From Calditrichota bacterium (GTDB lineage Bacteria > Electryoneota > RPQS01), in the NCBI GenBank assembly GCA_020057985.1, contig JAGVEU010000362.1, forward strand, positions 1-9,302: a stretch of DNA of 9,302 nucleotides. The letters run 5' to 3'. The notes below the pieces were generated by a model, which was given only the letters and a program-made list of their open reading frames with translations, was not told the DNA's origin and ran no database searches. The position numbers and the translations under genes are program-made. This document shows, piece after piece, positions 1 to 7,384 of the stretch (position 1 is the stretch's first letter; the number at the start of each line of letters is the position of its first letter).

Positions 1-1584
1 ATATCAACTGCGCAACCCATGTCTCCTGCATTGATGGTCGAACTCACTGACCAAGCATCGAAAACTTTCAGAGATGGAAACGAGGTGCCGTCATTTTTAG
101 TACAGGCAGGCCACGCACAGGTAAAACTAACCGCGGTTTTCTATGAACCGAAAGATCCGATTCACGCCGCGATATACTACGAACTCGGCATGAGTCGTTG
201 GTTCAGGCTCGAAGATAAGATTATGGCCGCCGCTGACTTGGCAATCAGTCTGAAGCCAGGCGGCGAGTTATTGCGAACGGAATTGATTTATCCGGTGACT
301 GGTGGTTCCACGCCTAATGACTTTTCTATACATAATATGTGGGGCTTGACGCGGATGCAATGTCCTGCAGCTTGGGACATTGCCACCGGCAGTTCGCAGA
401 TATTGGTTACAACCATTGACACCGGATGCCGCATACAGCACCCCGATTTGGCTGCAAATATCTATGTGAATCCCGGCGAAGACGTAAACGGAAACGGGAT
501 TTGGGACGCTGCCGATAACAATGGAATTGATGATGACGGTAACGGATTCGTGGATGATCTCGTAGGCTGGGATTTTGTATCGCATAACCCGAGCGGGAGT
601 CAATCTGCAGCGGACGGCGAGGAGTATTCGCCGCGTGATAATTTGGTCTATCCCGACATACATGGACATGGAACGCACGTTGCCGGAACTCTTGCAGGAG
701 TCACAAATAACAGTATTGGCGTTGCATCGGCATCTTGGAATGTCAAACAGATGCCACTGCGTGCCGGCTACGCTTGTATTATCGGGGGAAATCTTGCCAG
801 TCGAGGTTACTGGGATGATTTCTCGGCGGCGATCCAGTACGCAGTCGATATGGGTGTGCGAATCATCAGCATTTCATTTTACGGATCAAGCGGTTGGAGC
901 GGATTGCAGTCTGCAATTCAGTATGCACGCGCGAACGATTGTCTTGTCTTTTGTTGCGCAGGGAATGATAATTCGTCAGCGCTGCGCTACCCTGCGGCCT
1001 ATCCCGAAGCCATCGCTGTGGCTAATACCGATGCTACAGATCACAGATACTCTTCATCCAGCTACGGAACGTGGATAGATCTTTGCGCTCCGGGTGTCGG
1101 CATCTGGAGTACCATGTGCAACAGCACCTATAATCCCGCTGACTATGCATCGTGGACGGGCACTTCTATGTCTACACCGAATGCGGCAGCCGTAGCCGCA
1201 CTCATGATGAGCTTCAATCCCACATTGACTGACGACCAGACAGAAGGCTATCTGCGCGCAAGTTGCGACAGTATTGACGCTTTGAATCCGAGCTATGCAA
1301 GACAACTTGGTTCGGGACGAGTGAACGCTTATCGCGCGTTGCTTCTGGCTTCACCCATCTCTGTTCCAACCGGATTAGTTGTAACACTCGCTGATCCCAG
1401 TCACCTGTGCCTCAGTTGGAATCATAGCGCGAATCCGTTCTACCGGGTCTACGCAGATAGTTCGGCTTTAGGCGAGTTTGCGACCCTCGTCGCCACATCC
1501 ACAGATACCACGGTCGTTCTGGATGGAGCCGAGCTGCAACATGACTTGCGGTTCTTCCAGGTGCACGGGTCTAGCCAGCCGTAG
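1..1584 (+). CDS. Subtilisin-like serine protease (peptidase S8), 5'-truncated by the window edge
   Basis: Secreted-type endopeptidase of the subtilase family. The reading frame is open from base 1; the ATG at 19 has no Shine-Dalgarno and no signal peptide follows it, so the true start lies upstream. Counting from that ATG (521 residues), the catalytic triad is Asp134 (TTIDTG), His217 (HGHGTHVAGT) and Ser383 (GTSMSTP), with the oxyanion Asn316 (AGND). All are present, so the enzyme should be active. Residues 1-90 probably belong to a propeptide; the stretch around WGL (108-110) to AAWDIATG leads into the catalytic core, as in relatives. Residues 155-186 form an Asp/Asn/Gly-rich insert (DVNGNG, DDDGNGFVDD) that looks like a calcium-binding loop. 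About 75 residues after the core (446-521) look like a small beta-sandwich, possibly fibronectin type III-like. Cysteines are unusually frequent for a subtilase, including two beside the oxyanion loop. The substrate is unknown. A terminator follows 104 nt after the stop. Confidence 0.93.
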   Translation: MSTAQPMSPALMVELTDQASKTFRDGNEVPSFLVQAGHAQVKLTAVFYEPKDPIHAAIYYELGMSRWFRLEDKIMAAADLAISLKPGGELLRTELIYPVTGGSTPNDFSIHNMWGLTRMQCPAAWDIATGSSQILVTTIDTGCRIQHPDLAANIYVNPGEDVNGNGIWDAADNNGIDDDGNGFVDDLVGWDFVSHNPSGSQSAADGEEYSPRDNLVYPDIHGHGTHVAGTLAGVTNNSIGVASASWNVKQMPLRAGYACIIGGNLASRGYWDDFSAAIQYAVDMGVRIISISFYGSSGWSGLQSAIQYARANDCLVFCCAGNDNSSALRYPAAYPEAIAVANTDATDHRYSSSSYGTWIDLCAPGVGIWSTMCNSTYNPADYASWTGTSMSTPNAAAVAALMMSFNPTLTDDQTEGYLRASCDSIDALNPSYARQLGSGRVNAYRALLLASPISVPTGLVVTLADPSHLCLSWNHSANPFYRVYADSSALGEFATLVATSTDTTVVLDGAELQHDLRFFQVHGSSQP

Positions 1585-1688
1585 CAAGAACGTCATACGG
1601 ATTTCAGTCCCGCCGATCGTGAGTGGGATGAGCTTCTGCTTCCGGGCAGCCCTGATGTTACCACCAAAGCGGTGCCGACTTGAACGTA

Positions 1689-1722
1689 GAAAAGGCCAGT
1701 GCAGAAATGTACCGGCCTTTTC
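1689..1722 (+). terminator. Hairpin terminator of the S8 protease gene
   Basis: A 9-bp stem (1689-1697 with 1714-1722, GAAAAGGCC/GGCCTTTTC) continues past one A-C mismatch into 5 more pairs (1699-1703 with 1708-1712, one G-T wobble) and closes on a GAAA tetraloop at 1704-1707. The U tract is the TTTT of the 3' arm. As the arms begin with A4 and end with T4, it may work in both directions. It is the first strong hairpin after the protease stop at 1584. Confidence 0.75.
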
Positions 1723-1775
1723 GCAGTTGAGCACGAGGGCGAGAAGAGAAATTGAAAACTGAAAAGGAACCGCAG

Positions 1776-1805
1776 AGATCCTTCCAGCGGACCGTCAGGA
1801 TGACA
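1776..1805 (+). repeat. Palindromic repeat unit 1
   Basis: AGATCCTT at 1776-1783 and TCAGGATGACA at 1795-1805 flank an 11-nt middle. The next bases after the 5' end differ from unit 3, so only the ends are shared. Confidence 0.65.
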
Positions 1806-1847
1806 ACCCGTCTGTCATCATAGACACCCACGTCTTCGCACCAATGC

Positions 1848-1890
1848 TGTCATCCTGAATCTCCGCGTCTTCGTGGAGCGTTCAGGATCT
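1848..1890 (-). repeat. Palindromic repeat unit 2, inverted, longest copy
   Basis: Read on the minus strand it begins AGATCCT (1890-1884) and ends TCAGGATGACA (1858-1848), with a 25-nt middle. It has the best hairpin of the set: ATCCTGAA at 1852-1859 pairs perfectly with TTCAGGAT at 1881-1888, and CTCC (1861-1864) pairs with GGAG (1875-1878) inside. Confidence 0.65.
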
Positions 1891-1999
1891 CTACGAGCTT
1901 GCTTTGAGCTGGGTTGAGCAAGGGGGCTGAGATTTTGACGGAGGACCGTCAGAATGACAATGCGGTGGTGCGATTTCGATTGCGTTTTTTCGCACGGAA

Positions 2000-2026
2000 A
2001 GATCCTTCACTTCGTTCAGGATGACA
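2000..2026 (+). repeat. Palindromic repeat unit 3
   Basis: AGATCCTT at 2000-2007 and TCAGGATGACA at 2016-2026 flank an 8-nt middle. It sits 7 nt before the A-tract of the convergent terminator, so the repeats abut the transcription end of the neighbouring minus-strand gene. Confidence 0.65.
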
Positions 2027-2033
2027 GTGAACG

Positions 2034-2065
2034 AAAAAAACCGCGCAGAGATCCTCTGCGCGGTT
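2034..2065 (-). terminator. Intrinsic terminator of the minus-strand gene cluster
   Basis: A perfect 12-bp stem (2039-2050 with 2054-2065, core CCGCGCAGAG/CTCTGCGCGG) with a 3-nt loop. On the minus strand it is followed directly by a run of T (A tract 2034-2040 on the plus strand). It lies 21 nt past the stop codon of the 186-residue exported protein, which is the expected place for a rho-independent terminator. Confidence 0.92.
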
Positions 2066-2086
2066 CGTATAAGCGGGTTTCTATGG

Positions 2087-2647
2087 TTATCGCTTTCCTA
2101 AGAGCGATTCTTCACTCTGTAGCGTGACCTTCGGCGGATCTTTGCCAATTGCACTGACCTCAAGTTGATACCCCCGTCCAAGCGGGCAGACCGTCATGGC
2201 AGCAAGCGGACCGAATCGAATCGGAGGATCACTCCAACCTCTTCCCGTCGGAAAAGCAACCGATACCGAAGGTCCAATTTCTGTTCCGGGGCATCCGGTA
2301 CGCGAGGAGGTGACGAGAAACGAGTCGCTTCCGCTTGCGGAGAACATGATCCGACTCATCTCCCAAGGGATCGCTTGCCCGTTGGCTTGAATGCGCGCTG
2401 AAGAAAACTGAACGGATACGCTCGGAGTGTTGGCGCTCCTTGGCACTTCCGACTTGAAAGATGCCGCCGCAATATGATTACCCACATCCACCACAACACG
2501 CTGCCCCGGAGTGGAAACTCCGGCGAGCACAGAATCCTGCCCGTGGTAGTGGTTCACTTGAACAAGATTGAAATTGATGCTCACGGGCTGCGCAGCGGAT
2601 GCAAGTGCCAAAGCAAACACGGTCAGCCAGCACAATAAGGTCTTCAT
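2087..2647 (-). CDS. Exported protein of unknown function, 186 aa
   Basis: I do not recognise the family. The start is the ATG at 2647, because AAGGAG (2653-2658) precedes it by 5 nt and a clean signal peptide begins there: MKT, then a hydrophobic stretch to residue 16 and a likely signal peptidase I site after ASA (residue 18) or the next Ala. A TTG start at 2686 would add 13 residues ahead of the signal peptide. The mature part (about 168 residues) is rich in Ser, Val, Pro and Gly with alternating hydrophobic residues, suggesting a beta-sheet fold in the periplasm or outside the cell. It has two cysteines, in TGCPGTE and TVCPLGRG, which could form a disulfide. It is the last gene of the minus-strand run, 155 nt after ftsH, and is closed by a strong terminator. 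It may be read from ftsH or from an unseen promoter in the gap. Confidence 0.75.
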   Translation of the reverse strand: MKTLLCWLTVFALALASAAQPVSINFNLVQVNHYHGQDSVLAGVSTPGQRVVVDVGNHIAAASFKSEVPRSANTPSVSVQFSSARIQANGQAIPWEMSRIMFSASGSDSFLVTSSRTGCPGTEIGPSVSVAFPTGRGWSDPPIRFGPLAAMTVCPLGRGYQLEVSAIGKDPPKVTLQSEESLLGKR

Positions 2648-2652
2648 GGCAA

Positions 2653-2658
2653 CTCCTT
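2653..2658 (-). promoter_or_regulatory. Shine-Dalgarno site fixing the start of the 186-aa exported protein
   Basis: The minus strand reads AAGGAG-TTGCC-ATG, a consensus site 5 nt from the ATG at 2647. It selects this internal Met over the upstream TTG. Confidence 0.8.
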
Positions 2659-2802
2659 GAGGTTTGCTGAGGTGTGTAAACTGCAACCTGTATGCCGTCT
2701 GTTATTCATGGTCGAAATTACCGTGTGTGTCCAAGCTGTCACAAATGTCGCTGCGTCAAGTTCGCAATTTGCATCAAACAGTAATGCCTTTGCGGAGTCC
2801 CG

Positions 2803-4791
2803 CTAACCTGTTTTGTCGAGGTTCTTTCCCAGGTCTTCGCTGTCAGCCTGCTCGGCTCCGTCGTCAGTAGAAGCGGGAGATACTGGTCCGTTTGAGATTT
2901 CCGCAAATTTCTCAAAGTCAGTTGTTGCTTCTGCTCCAAGGATCTCCGTCAATTTCTCTCCTTCAAGTACCTCCACCTCGAGCAATGTCGTTGCCATACT
3001 CTTTAGCAGATCGAAGTTCTCGCTGAGGATGTCTTTCGCTTTGGCATAGCACTCGTCAACAATCCGTTTGATCTCGCCGTCAATGAGTTCCGCGGTTTTC
3101 TCTCCATACAGGTCATCCGACGTTGCAAACGGATTATCCCGCCCCGGCTGCATGCGCTTGCGGTAAACCAGCATTCCGAGCTTTTCCGACATGCCATAAT
3201 CCATGACCATCGAGCGCGCCATTCCCGTAACCGCCATCAGATCGCTGTAAGCTCCTGTGGTGATTTCGCCGAAGATCAAATCCTCGGCGGCACGACCTCC
3301 CAGCGAAGAAGTAATGCGATCGAGAATCTCCTCCTTGCTCGTCAAGTACTGATCCTCTGTCGGAAGAAATAGCGTATGCCCAAGCGTGGCCACTCCACGC
3401 GGAATAATGGACACGCGATGAATCGGCTCCATGTGTTTGAGCTTCGCTCCGACAATAGCATGACCGCACTCATGATAAGCAATTTTCTCTTTGACTTTCG
3501 GAGTCAGCACGCGACTGCGTCGCTCGATACCGGTCATTTCGCGGTCAACGGCCTCCTCAAGCTCCTTCATGCCCACTGCCTTCTTTCCGCGCCTCGCTGC
3601 GAGCAGCGCCGCCTCATTCAAGGAGTTGGCAAGATCAGCGCCGACAAAGCCCGGGGTTCGAGCCGCAATCACACGCAGATTCACGTCCGGACCAATCTTC
3701 TTCCCGGTCACATGAACCTTGAGGATTGCTTCACGCCCGTTGATGTCGGGCGTATCTACCGACACCTGACGGTCAAATCGTCCCGGACGCAGCAATGCCA
3801 TATCGAGAATCTCAGGACGATTGGTGGCGGCCATGATAATCACACCCTTGCTGCTCTCAAAACCATCCATTTCCACAAGCAGAGCATTCAAGGTTTGCTC
3901 ACGTTCATCATGCCCACCCCACGGATTGGCGCCACGTGCTTTGCCCAGCGCGTCCAACTCGTCAATAAACACAATACACGGAGCCTTCTGTTGCGCTTGT
4001 TGGAATAGATCACGCACGCGCGCCGCTCCGACTCCGACAAACATCTCCACAAAATCAGAGCCCGAAATGGAGAAGAACGAGACTTTCGCCTCTCCGGCCA
4101 CTGCGCGAGCAAGCAGAGTTTTGCCTGTGCCCGGAGGTCCGACAAGCAGAACGCCCTTCGGAATATTCGCGCCCAATGCGCGGAACTTGGCTGGAGTTCT
4201 GAGGAATTCCACGACCTCTTTTAACTCCTCGACGGCTTCATCAATTCCTGCCACATCTTTGAATGAAACCTTAGTCGCACTCTCCATGTAAACCTTCGCG
4301 CGCGATTTGCCGAAGGACATCACTCCGCCGGCTCCGCCGCCCCCCATCCTTCGCAACAGGAAACTCCAGATAATGAAGATCAGACCGAAGGGAAGAATCC
4401 AGGCAAAGAGAAAATTCTTCCACCAATCGGTTTCCACCTTACCTTCAAATTCGATGCCCCGCGCTTCAAGCTGCTTCACCAGTTCGGGATCTTCGACTCG
4501 CGTAACTTCAAACCGTTTCTTAACCATCGTGCCCGAGGAATCAAAAATCCCCTCACCGACGATTTTGTTCGAATAAACAGAGACTTTCCGCAACTGGCTC
4601 GAAGTGGTGTCTGCCACATACTGCTTAAACTTCGAATAGGACATGGGAATGTTGCGCTCGCCTCCGAGAAAAGCCTGCGCCGCTAAAAGCACAAGCACAA
4701 CAGCCACAAGGTACCAAATTGAGAAATTAAACCGTTTTCCACCGGGCGGAACGGCAGGTTTTTTGGTGGGTGTATTTGAGTCTCTTGCCAA
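2803..4791 (-). CDS. ftsH: ATP-dependent zinc metalloprotease FtsH
   Basis: Membrane-anchored AAA+ protease that degrades damaged membrane proteins and short-lived regulators. The 662 residues have the full family layout: transmembrane segment 1 (about 25-43), a short periplasmic domain, transmembrane segment 2 (about 126-146), then the AAA module with Walker A GPPGTGKT (218-225), pore loop FVGVG (251-255), Walker B FIDELD (275-280) and the second region of homology ending RPGRFDR with Arg338 and Arg341 as arginine fingers. The zinc site is HECGH (440-444) with Asp517 (TTGAYSD) as the third ligand. The C-terminus ends in an acidic, Ser-rich tail of about 25 residues. The start is TTG: an in-frame stop at 4801-4803 rules out a longer form and the next Met is residue 50, which would remove the first membrane segment. 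GAGGAG at 4804-4809 lies 12 nt before the TTG, inside cobO, whose stop is 1 nt away; coupled translation is likely. Confidence 0.98.
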   Translation of the reverse strand: MARDSNTPTKKPAVPPGGKRFNFSIWYLVAVVLVLLAAQAFLGGERNIPMSYSKFKQYVADTTSSQLRKVSVYSNKIVGEGIFDSSGTMVKKRFEVTRVEDPELVKQLEARGIEFEGKVETDWWKNFLFAWILPFGLIFIIWSFLLRRMGGGGAGGVMSFGKSRAKVYMESATKVSFKDVAGIDEAVEELKEVVEFLRTPAKFRALGANIPKGVLLVGPPGTGKTLLARAVAGEAKVSFFSISGSDFVEMFVGVGAARVRDLFQQAQQKAPCIVFIDELDALGKARGANPWGGHDEREQTLNALLVEMDGFESSKGVIIMAATNRPEILDMALLRPGRFDRQVSVDTPDINGREAILKVHVTGKKIGPDVNLRVIAARTPGFVGADLANSLNEAALLAARRGKKAVGMKELEEAVDREMTGIERRSRVLTPKVKEKIAYHECGHAIVGAKLKHMEPIHRVSIIPRGVATLGHTLFLPTEDQYLTSKEEILDRITSSLGGRAAEDLIFGEITTGAYSDLMAVTGMARSMVMDYGMSEKLGMLVYRKRMQPGRDNPFATSDDLYGEKTAELIDGEIKRIVDECYAKAKDILSENFDLLKSMATTLLEVEVLEGEKLTEILGAEATTDFEKFAEISNGPVSPASTDDGAEQADSEDLGKNLDKTG

Positions 4792-4792
4792 T

Positions 4793-5350
4793 TTAGTAAT
4801 CTACTCCTCGCTGGGCAAGGATGCCTTTTTGATATGCGTGCTTAATTTCGCGCATCTCCGTTGCGGTATCAGCGCGATCTAATATTTCCTCAGGCGCTCC
4901 ACGGCCTGTCAAAATCACCGATGTTTTTAGGGGACGAAGATCAAGCAATTCGAGCACTTGCTCCGTCTTAATCAAATCAAGGCCGATAGCCACAAGGATC
5001 TCATCAAGCAAGACAAGATCGTACTGCGCGGAGGCCAATCGCTCGCGGCAGAAAGCAAGCGCCTCTTGCGCTGCCTTTACATGATCTTCACGGGGAAGAG
5101 TGTCATCTATGATACCTACAAAGCCCTTGCCCATGCGGTAGAATTCCACTTCCGGTTCAAGCCGTTTGATGGACTTCAGTTCTCCGTAGCTCCAACTGCC
5201 TTTGATGAATTGCACAATCAAGCAGCGATGGCCATAGCCAACCGCCCGCAGCACAGCGCCAAGCGCCGCAGTGGTCTTGCCCTTACCATTGCCAGTATTG
5301 ACAAGGACAAGGCCGCGTCGTTCTTCAGAGGTAGGTTCCACAGGATTCAC
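4793..5350 (-). CDS. cobO: Cob(I)alamin / cob(I)yrinate a,c-diamide adenosyltransferase (CobO/BtuR type)
   Basis: Transfers the 5'-deoxyadenosyl group of ATP to reduced corrinoid, giving the coenzyme B12 form. At 185 residues it has the normal length for the CobA/CobO/BtuR family. Visible hallmarks are the N-terminal P-loop NTGNGKGKTTAALG (18-31), the acidic strand LVLLDEIL (112-119, Asp116 and Glu117), VILTGRGAP (145-153) and the C-terminal ATEMREIKHAYQKGILAQRG region (163-182) typical of the family. The start is GTG at 5350, 5 nt after the proS stop. The nearest Shine-Dalgarno-like sequence (AAGG) is 13 nt away, so initiation probably depends on ribosomes finishing proS. No other cobalamin gene is nearby, so corrinoid salvage and synthesis cannot be told apart here. 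Its placement between proS and ftsH suggests constitutive co-expression and shows no B12 riboswitch control. Confidence 0.95.
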   Translation of the reverse strand: MNPVEPTSEERRGLVLVNTGNGKGKTTAALGAVLRAVGYGHRCLIVQFIKGSWSYGELKSIKRLEPEVEFYRMGKGFVGIIDDTLPREDHVKAAQEALAFCRERLASAQYDLVLLDEILVAIGLDLIKTEQVLELLDLRPLKTSVILTGRGAPEEILDRADTATEMREIKHAYQKGILAQRGVDY

Positions 5351-5355
5351 GTCTA

Positions 5356-6825
5356 TCAGTACGCCTTAGAAAATACGACGCGCTGCGCAGACTCTTTTCC
5401 TGTCAACATGCACTTGCCTTTCTCGCGCGTTCCCTCCAACGGAATCACGCGATGCGTTGCTTTCGTTTCTTCCTGCACACGCCGCTCATCTTCAGTGTTG
5501 CCAGCCCAATGCACCAAAGCAAAGCCCTCGTCAGCAGCAATGTACTCCTTGAACTCGTCGTAGGAATTGATCTCCTTGGTTGAGGTCTCCAATCTTGTCT
5601 TTGCCCGCGTAAAGAGATCCTTCTGAACCGAATCGAGAATTGTGACAATCTCTGCGGCTGCCCTGTCAAGCGGTAGGAAAACTTTCTCGCGGTTATGGCG
5701 TTTGGTCACAACCACCTGATTTTTCTCAAGGTCTTTCGGCCCAAGTTCAATACGTAGCGGGTGACCAACCAGCTCACCTTCGGCAAACTTGAAACCCGGA
5801 GTCACGTTATCCCGATCATCGAGCTTCACTCCAATACCTTGTGTTTTCAAGTCACCAATCAAGGAGTTCATTTTCGCCATGACCAGCGAGCGTTCTTCTG
5901 GCTTCCTGTAAATTGGCACCGCAAAGACCGGCCAGGTGGCAAGTTTCGGAGGAACAATCACGCCGTCATCGTCACTGTGCGTCATGATGAGCGCACCGAC
6001 CAGCCGCGTCGAGACGCCCCACGACGTTGCCCACACGTACTCAAGTTGATTCTGCTCATTCTGGAAAGTGACATCGAACGCTTTGGCAAAATTCTGCCCG
6101 AGAAAATGCGAAGTCCCCGCTTGCAGAGCTTTTTTATCCTGCATCATCGCTTCGATACAGTAGGTGCGCACGGCTCCCGGAAATCTCTGACCTTCGCTCT
6201 TCTCACCGTGAATCACGGGCATGGCCATAAAATCTTCGGCAAAGGTCTTATACACGTGCAACATGCGCATCGCTTCTTCGTCCGCTTCTTGCGAGGTCGC
6301 GTGTGCAGTGTGACCTTCCTGCCAGAGGAACTCCGCCGTGCGCAAAAACAGCCGCGTGCGCATCTCCCACCGAAAGATATTCGCCCATTGATTGATAAGC
6401 AGCGGCAGATCCCGGTAGCTCTGTATCCAATTCTTGTACATCGCCCAGATGATCGTCTCCGACGTCGGACGCAATATCAGCGGCTCTTCGAGCTTGCCCT
6501 TCAGATGCAATTTGTGGTCATCTTCATGAAGCTCAAGACCTGAATGCGTCACCACCGCGCACTCCAGCGCAAATCCCTTGACGTGCTCCGCTTCTTTTTC
6601 TAAGAAGCTCTGCGGAATCAGCGTGGGGAAGTACGCATTGACGTGACCGGTATCTTTGAACATTCGGTCGAGCGCATGTTGAATCTCCTCCCAAATGGCA
6701 TAACCGTTCGGGCGGATAACCATGCAGCCTTTGACGGGTGAATAGTCGGCGAGTTTCGCTTCGCGGACAACATCAACATACCATTCGGAGTAATCTTTAT
6801 CGCGCGGAGTAATGTTCTTGGCCAT
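5356..6825 (-). CDS. proS: Prolyl-tRNA synthetase, archaeal/eukaryotic-like type without editing insert
   Basis: Class II synthetase that charges tRNA-Pro with proline. With the ATG at 6825 it is 489 residues. Seen in order: motif 1 region around [10 protein letters not shown] (65-74), LRPTSET (118-124), motif 2 FRWEMRTR to GHTAHAT (151-177), [15 protein letters not shown] (236-250), motif 3 [17 protein letters not shown] (272-288), the anticodon-binding domain containing ELGPKDLEK (360-368), and the C-terminal domain ending in Tyr489, a terminal Tyr that is characteristic of this type. No INS editing domain is inserted between motifs 2 and 3. The C-terminal zinc site is mostly lost: WAGNTED (440-446) stands where a Cys pair is usual, and only Cys472 (KCMLTG) remains. 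The frame stays open upstream to 6942, but that part overlaps the preceding gene and does not fit the family. No clear Shine-Dalgarno was seen. It follows the 141-residue gene by 35 nt. Confidence 0.97.
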   Translation of the reverse strand: MAKNITPRDKDYSEWYVDVVREAKLADYSPVKGCMVIRPNGYAIWEEIQHALDRMFKDTGHVNAYFPTLIPQSFLEKEAEHVKGFALECAVVTHSGLELHEDDHKLHLKGKLEEPLILRPTSETIIWAMYKNWIQSYRDLPLLINQWANIFRWEMRTRLFLRTAEFLWQEGHTAHATSQEADEEAMRMLHVYKTFAEDFMAMPVIHGEKSEGQRFPGAVRTYCIEAMMQDKKALQAGTSHFLGQNFAKAFDVTFQNEQNQLEYVWATSWGVSTRLVGALIMTHSDDDGVIVPPKLATWPVFAVPIYRKPEERSLVMAKMNSLIGDLKTQGIGVKLDDRDNVTPGFKFAEGELVGHPLRIELGPKDLEKNQVVVTKRHNREKVFLPLDRAAAEIVTILDSVQKDLFTRAKTRLETSTKEINSYDEFKEYIAADEGFALVHWAGNTEDERRVQEETKATHRVIPLEGTREKGKCMLTGKESAQRVVFSKAY

Positions 6826-6860
6826 GTAGTTGCTTAAGTCGTGATGAGTTGTGAAATGAG

Positions 6861-7286
6861 TTACTGGGTTGCAAGATAGGTGATGGCAGCGGCCCCAACG
6901 ACACTGCCGATCAGACCAAAGGTCTTGTGTGCATTCTTCCATCCTGCCCGATAGCCGTTTTTGTAGCCGCTATTATACTCTTCCTCAGCCATGATCGAGG
7001 GCTTAGCCGGACGACGCGGCTCAACTGCCCACGGCAGCCAGCAAGTCACCACGGGCAGTCCAAGAAAAAACCAACCAATCTTGCCGGAATTCGCATCGCC
7101 TCGTTCGACTCCCTCGTTCCAGCCCTGTTCATAGAGTCCCATGACACGCGGTGGCGCTGTCTTCGTGTCCAACTGACTAACTTGCGCCAGTTCTGGAAGC
7201 GGGCTGTATTTCCAATCAGCGCCGTAGGCCAGCGAGCAGATCGAAAGGGCAAGAACCAATGCAATAAGTGGGTAAGCAGTTTTCAT
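6861..7286 (-). CDS. Small membrane/exported protein with duplicated YxxG(W/Y)xxG motif, 141 aa
   Basis: I do not recognise a named family. The ATG at 7286 is preceded by AAGGAG (7295-7300) at 8 nt. The first 22 residues form a signal peptide or anchor (MKT, hydrophobic core, then AYG before AD). A motif occurs twice: [12 protein letters not shown] (52-63) and [12 protein letters not shown] (104-115), each Y-x-x-G-(W/Y)-x-x-G-x-x-x-G and each followed after about 6-8 residues by a hydrophobic glycine-containing segment (about 70-88, and 122-140 to the C-terminus). That gives two similar halves, suggesting an internal duplication and a hairpin-like membrane protein. Similar Tyr/Gly repeats ahead of a glycine-rich membrane segment occur in small uncharacterised proteins of FCB-type bacteria, as far as I recall. 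It has its own promoter and may be the first gene of the proS-cobO-ftsH transcript. Confidence 0.78.
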   Translation of the reverse strand: MKTAYPLIALVLALSICSLAYGADWKYSPLPELAQVSQLDTKTAPPRVMGLYEQGWNEGVERGDANSGKIGWFFLGLPVVTCWLPWAVEPRRPAKPSIMAEEEYNSGYKNGYRAGWKNAHKTFGLIGSVVGAAAITYLATQ

Positions 7287-7323
7287 GATAAGATCTCCTT
7301 TGTTTCACGAAGTATCTATTGGT

Positions 7324-7352
7324 AATATACAGAAGACTTGCCACTTTCGCAA
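7324..7352 (-). promoter_or_regulatory. Sigma70-type promoter for the 141-aa gene and probably the proS operon
   Basis: On the minus strand TTGCGA (-35, 7352-7347) and TATATT (-10, 7329-7324) are separated by exactly 17 nt. The predicted start near 7317 gives a leader of about 30 nt containing the AAGGAG site of the gene at 7286. The -35 box overlaps a small hairpin (CTTGC at 7337-7341 with GCAAG at 7349-7353). Confidence 0.6.
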
Positions 7353-7384
7353 GCCTTGTCCGGTCTATTCTTGGAAAACGCGCA

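Larger units (their letters stand above)
1771..2026. repeat. Cluster of short palindromic intergenic repeats
   Basis: This fills most of the 502-bp gene-free stretch 1585-2086. Three units share the plan AGATCCT - variable middle - TCAGGATGACA: 1776-1805 (+), 1848-1890 (inverted) and 2000-2026 (+). The 11-nt end TCAGGATGACA is exact in all three. A partial copy lies at 1943-1960, matching 1789-1806 over 18 nt with one mismatch. The unit ends contain ATCCT and AGGAT, so each copy can fold on itself. A 12-nt direct repeat (CGCAGAGATCCT) links 1771-1782 with the terminator at 2044-2055. I see no coding potential here. The pattern is like that of REP-type or other miniature palindromic elements; no transposase is in the window. 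Confidence 0.7.

Noticed and set aside
1478..1762. 94-codon plus-strand frame overlapping the protease end
   Set aside because: It overlaps the protease in another frame, runs through the terminator hairpin and has no recognisable content; the protease end itself looks natural, so a frameshift is not needed.
1771..2026. CRISPR array
   Set aside because: Repeats occur in both orientations, have unequal middles of 8-25 nt and irregular spacing, and no cas gene is near.
2648..2686. Upstream TTG start for the 186-residue exported protein
   Set aside because: AAGGAG 5 nt before the internal ATG and the signal peptide starting there show the shorter form is right.
2790..2802. GCGG/CCGC mini-hairpin just after ftsH as a terminator
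   Set aside because: Only 4 bp with no T run on the minus strand.
3376..4008. 210-codon plus-strand frame opposite ftsH
   Set aside because: Antisense shadow of a fully conserved gene, without recognisable domains.
5761..6543. 260-codon plus-strand frame opposite proS
   Set aside because: Antisense shadow of conserved proS motifs; composition (His/Arg/Phe-rich) is typical of a shadow frame.
6826..6942. Upstream extension of proS by 39 residues
   Set aside because: It overlaps the 3' end of the 141-residue gene by 82 nt and adds Cys/His-rich sequence foreign to ProRS; the Met at 6825 begins the normal family N-terminus.
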